The notes under the pieces are model-generated. The model was not told the origin of the DNA and searched no databases. It saw nothing but the letters and a program-made list of their open reading frames with translations. This document shows positions 57,274 to 59,779 of a stretch of 59,779 nucleotides of DNA, piece after piece. The position numbers were made by a program, and so were the translations under genes. Numbering within the stretch: the stretch's first letter is position 1; each line of letters opens with the position of its first letter. This DNA is from a bacterium (GTDB lineage: Bacteria; Vulcanimicrobiota; Vulcanimicrobiia; Vulcanimicrobiales; Vulcanimicrobiaceae), in assembly GCA_021790935.1 (NCBI GenBank), contig JAJYFL010000015.1, forward strand, positions 1 through 59,779, written 5' to 3'.

Positions 57274-58029
57274 CTAGCGTGGCGCGACGAATGCGCTCGA
57301 CGAGCTCCCGTCGCGCATGACCAGGGTTCCGATCGGTTCGCCCCAGACGACACGCCGGATGTTACCCGGAACGGTCATGTTGAAGACGACGATCGGCAGG
57401 CCGTTATCCATGCAGAGCGTGAGCGCAGTGTTGTCCAAGACTTCCAGCCCCCGCTGGAGCACCTCCAGGTAGTCGAGGCGGTCGAATCGGGTAGCCGTCG
57501 CGTCTTTCTGCGGATCGGCCGAGTAGATCCCGTCGACCTTCGTCGCCTTGAGAATGGCTTGCGCGTCGACTTCGACGGCCCGCAAAGCGGCCGTGGTATC
57601 GGTCGTGAAATACGGGTTCCCCGTGCCGGCCGCAAAGATGACGACGCGCCCCTTCTCCAGATGGCGGATGGCACGGCGGCGGATGTAGGGTTCGGCGATC
57701 TGATGCATGGCGATCGCGGTCTGAACGCGGGACGGCATGCCCATGCGTTCGAACGCATCCTGCAACGCGAGCGCGTTGATAACCGTCGCGAGCATTCCCA
57801 TGTAATCGGCCGTCGCCCGATCCATACCGGCCTGCTCGTGGACTTTGCCGCGCCAGATATTCCCGCCGCCGACTACTACCGCCACCGAGACGCCGTCGCG
57901 GCTCACCTCGGCTATCTGGGCGGCCATCGCGCGAGTCGTCTCGACGTCGACGCCGCTTTGCGGCCCGGCGAAGGCTTCGCCCGATATCTTTAGGAGAATG
58001 CGCGAGAATCTCGGCTGCGCTGTCGTCAC
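57274..58029 (-). CDS. pyrH: UMP kinase
   Basis: 251 aa, GTG start. Amino-acid-kinase fold: [53 protein letters not shown], and [20 protein letters not shown]. Phosphorylates UMP to UDP. Between tsf (6 nt) and frr (16 nt), the standard order. Confidence 0.97.
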   Translation of the reverse strand: MTTAQPRFSRILLKISGEAFAGPQSGVDVETTRAMAAQIAEVSRDGVSVAVVVGGGNIWRGKVHEQAGMDRATADYMGMLATVINALALQDAFERMGMPSRVQTAIAMHQIAEPYIRRRAIRHLEKGRVVIFAAGTGNPYFTTDTTAALRAVEVDAQAILKATKVDGIYSADPQKDATATRFDRLDYLEVLQRGLEVLDNTALTLCMDNGLPIVVFNMTVPGNIRRVVWGEPIGTLVMRDGSSSSAFVAPR

Positions 58030-58035
58030 GGCCGT

Positions 58036-58644
58036 TCAGTTGTCCCCAAGTGCGAACTTCGCGAAGCGCCGAACGCGGATGTTCTCGCCAAGAACCCCAA
58101 CGGCGCCTTTGATCAGGTCGTCGACGGTCATCGAGTCGTCCTTCACGAACGGCTGGTCGAGCAGGCAGCGCTCCTCGTACCACTTGTTGAGTTTCCCATC
58201 GACGATCTTCTGCGCGACCTCCGCCGATTTCCCGGGAGGGACGCTCGCGGCAAGCTCCGCGCGAATCCGTTCGACGACCTCCGGCGGAACGCCGGAACGA
58301 TCGACGTACTGCGGCGACATCGCAGCGACGTGCATGGCAATATCGCGAGCCAGATCCCCAAACTTCTGGCTCTTGGCTACGAAATCGGTTTCGCTGTTTA
58401 CCTCGACAAGAACCCCGATCTTACCGCCCGCGTGGACGTAACTGGCAACGAGCCCTTCGTTGGCGGCGCGCTCGGCCTTCTTCTGCGCCTGCACCGCACC
58501 CCGCTCGTGCAAGAGCGCCTTGGCCCGCTCGAAGTCGCCACCCGCTTCAAGGAGTGCCGTGCGGCAATCCATCATCGGCGCGCTGGTCGCTTCGCGCAGC
58601 TTTTTGACGTCTTCGGCTTTGGGTTGATACGGCGTGGCAGACAC
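58036..58644 (-). CDS. tsf: Elongation factor Ts (short form)
   Basis: 202 aa, GTG start with GGAG upstream; shorter than the E. coli form, as in many non-proteobacteria. DVKKLREATSAPMMDCRTAL, the key TDFV in VEVNSETDFVAKSQKFGDLA, and GENIRVRRFAKFALG. Nucleotide exchange for EF-Tu. 56 nt after rpsB. Confidence 0.96.
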   Translation of the reverse strand: MSATPYQPKAEDVKKLREATSAPMMDCRTALLEAGGDFERAKALLHERGAVQAQKKAERAANEGLVASYVHAGGKIGVLVEVNSETDFVAKSQKFGDLARDIAMHVAAMSPQYVDRSGVPPEVVERIRAELAASVPPGKSAEVAQKIVDGKLNKWYEERCLLDQPFVKDDSMTVDDLIKGAVGVLGENIRVRRFAKFALGDN

Positions 58645-58700
58645 GGGTGAACTCCAGTTTTTAGCGCGGTTTTTCGAAAAAAGCGAGGCCGGTTAGGCCT

Positions 58701-59495
58701 CTAGACGGCGGCCTGCTCGGCCTCGGCCAGGGTCATCACGGGTTCGGCCGGCTCGGCATAGGCGCTATAATCGACCGCCTCCTCGTCGCCCTCCGAATCA
58801 TGGGCCGACTCCGTCTCGGTTCTCCCTTCGATGATTGCGTCGGCGACCTTGCCGACCATCAGCCTCACCGCCCGAATGGCATCGTCGTTGCCGGGGATCG
58901 GGTAATCGATCTCGTCCGGATCGCAGTTGGTATCGATGACGGCGATGATCGGAATCTTCAGCTTGCGGGCCTCCAGGACGGCGATCCGCTCTTTCTTCGG
59001 ATCGACGATGAAGACCGCATCCGGGAGCCGGTGCATATCTTTGATGCCGCCCAGAAACCGCTCGAGCTTGCTCATCTCTTCCTGCAGCTTCGCAACTTCC
59101 TTCTTGGGAAGGCGGTCGAAATCGCCCTGCAGTTTCATGTTTTCGAGTTCGCGCAGGCGCGCGATGCGCTTTTGAATGGTCGAGAAGTTCGTCAGCGTCC
59201 CGCCCAGCCAGCGCTGGTTCACGAAAAAGGTTCCGGCGCGCTCCGCCTCTTCTTTGACGACGTCCTGCGCTTGCTTCTTGGTGCCTACGAAGAGTACGAC
59301 TTTGCCCGCCCGCGACATCTGCTTGACCGCTTCGTAGGTCTCGCGGAGCTTTTGAACCGTCAGCGCGAGATCGATGATGTAGATGCCGTTGCGCTCTTGA
59401 AAGATGTACGGCTTCATCTTGGGGTTCCACCGCCGGGTCTGGTGGCCGAAGTGGACGCCGGCCTCGAGCAGCGCCCGCATGGATATGACCGACAC
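58701..59495 (-). CDS. rpsB: 30S ribosomal protein S2
   Basis: 264 aa, GTG 59495 with AAAGGA 8 nt upstream. [20 protein letters not shown] then [35 protein letters not shown], and [20 protein letters not shown] are conserved. The acidic C-terminal tail of about 40 residues is longer than usual. First gene of the rpsB-tsf-pyrH-frr operon. Confidence 0.97.
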   Translation of the reverse strand: MSVISMRALLEAGVHFGHQTRRWNPKMKPYIFQERNGIYIIDLALTVQKLRETYEAVKQMSRAGKVVLFVGTKKQAQDVVKEEAERAGTFFVNQRWLGGTLTNFSTIQKRIARLRELENMKLQGDFDRLPKKEVAKLQEEMSKLERFLGGIKDMHRLPDAVFIVDPKKERIAVLEARKLKIPIIAVIDTNCDPDEIDYPIPGNDDAIRAVRLMVGKVADAIIEGRTETESAHDSEGDEEAVDYSAYAEPAEPVMTLAEAEQAAV

Positions 59496-59593
59496 GCGTC
59501 GTTCCTTTCTGATCCCGGGCCGGCATCCATCCTGGCGCCTAACCGCACGTGGAGACCATCGCGCCCCCCATCCGTGTGGGGCGAAGTGATGCT

Positions 59594-59610
59594 TTGCCCG
59601 CGAAGGGCAA
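59594..59610 (-). promoter_or_regulatory. Hairpin in the rpsB leader
   Basis: TTGCCC-TTCGC-GGGCAA on the minus strand, about 8 nt into the predicted transcript and 99 nt before the start. Possible site of S2 autoregulation or transcript stabilisation (inference). Confidence 0.4.
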
Positions 59611-59617
59611 CCGCGCG

Positions 59618-59647
59618 ATTATAGCACGGGGCCGCGGCCGCCAGCAA
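59618..59647 (-). promoter_or_regulatory. Sigma70-type promoter of the rpsB operon
   Basis: Perfect -10 TATAAT (59618-59623) and -35 TTGCTG (59642-59647) with an 18-bp spacer on the minus strand, giving a leader of about 115 nt. Beyond it, 59648-59779 holds no gene I can support. Confidence 0.7.
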
Positions 59648-59779
59648 TGGTTCGAATCGCGCCACTTTAGATCTTACCGGGCCGGGTATCGTCGCGCCAG
59701 AAAGAATCTTACCGGCAGGACCCTCCTGCGGCGAACCCCCAGCCATGGATGCAAGGGCTTGCCGACAGTACACCGAGGA

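Noticed and set aside
58645-58700. Terminator between rpsB and tsf
   Set aside because: There is an A/T-rich dyad (TTTTTTCGAAAAA), but the stem is weak and the genes form the usual co-transcribed operon.
59414-59773. Minus-strand frame upstream of rpsB
   Set aside because: It overlaps the rpsB promoter, leader and coding start and has no family features.

Overview
GC-rich bacterial chromosome segment, densely packed and mostly core genome. Many neighbouring genes overlap by 4 bp (ATGA or GTGA). The gene content (split NAD synthetase, copper-amine-oxidase-type stalk proteins, secreted S53 and S8 peptidases, an Amj-type flippase, an archaeal/eukaryotic-type ProRS) would fit an uncultured diderm lineage such as Candidatus Eremiobacterota (WPS-2). 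That placement is an inference; no rRNA or other decisive marker is present.

Layout, left to right. (1) 1-122: start of rpsU (minus) with its own promoter and a leader hairpin. (2) 491-3778: accessory block of short, mostly exported proteins of unknown function, from 1779 onward arranged as an almost gapless chain of small open frames. (3) 4000-11725 (minus): rpmE, then prfA-prmC-pyrG, two glycosyltransferases, a stalk-domain protein and a HIT protein. (4) 11774-15300 (minus): S53 peptidase and a coupled lipoprotein. (5) 15477-19483 (plus): large LuxR-type ATPase regulator and two small exported proteins. (6) 19511-21314 (minus): leuC-leuD. (7) 21435-27891 (plus): metY, a CoA-binding protein, then LuxE-like, LuxC-like, a class III aminotransferase and a Gfo/Idh oxidoreductase, a possible acid-to-aldehyde-to-amine module. 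(8) 27888-37235 (minus): glpX, a disulfide oxidoreductase, split glutaminase/nadE, precorrin-2 dehydrogenase, cinA, S8 peptidase and a PAS-GAF-PP2C phosphatase. (9) 37288-40854 (plus): PIG-V-like transferase, GtrA and a GT39-like transferase. (10) 40862-43606: 2.7-kb island bounded by 51-bp direct repeats, carrying a VOC protein, a dienelactone hydrolase, a small membrane protein and a DUF4160/DUF2442 pair. (11) 43613-49302: TPR lipoprotein, Amj-like flippase, M16 protease, secreted protein, proS and cobalamin adenosyltransferase. (12) 49268-59495: NUDIX protein, amino acid permease, stalk protein, then the housekeeping run rpsB-tsf-pyrH-frr-small ORF-cdsA-dxr-rseP-ispG (minus), covering translation, envelope phospholipid and MEP isoprenoid synthesis.

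The most striking structure is a pair of 167-bp MITE-like elements (46969-47135 and 56536-56702, opposite orientation, TA to TA). Each has landed in the TA of a stop codon (proS and frr) and regenerates TAG with its own first base. The net insertion is 165 bp, exactly 55 codons, and the proS copy adds 55 open in-frame codons to the N-terminus of the overlapping secreted protein. No transposase, integrase, CRISPR array, tRNA or rRNA was found.
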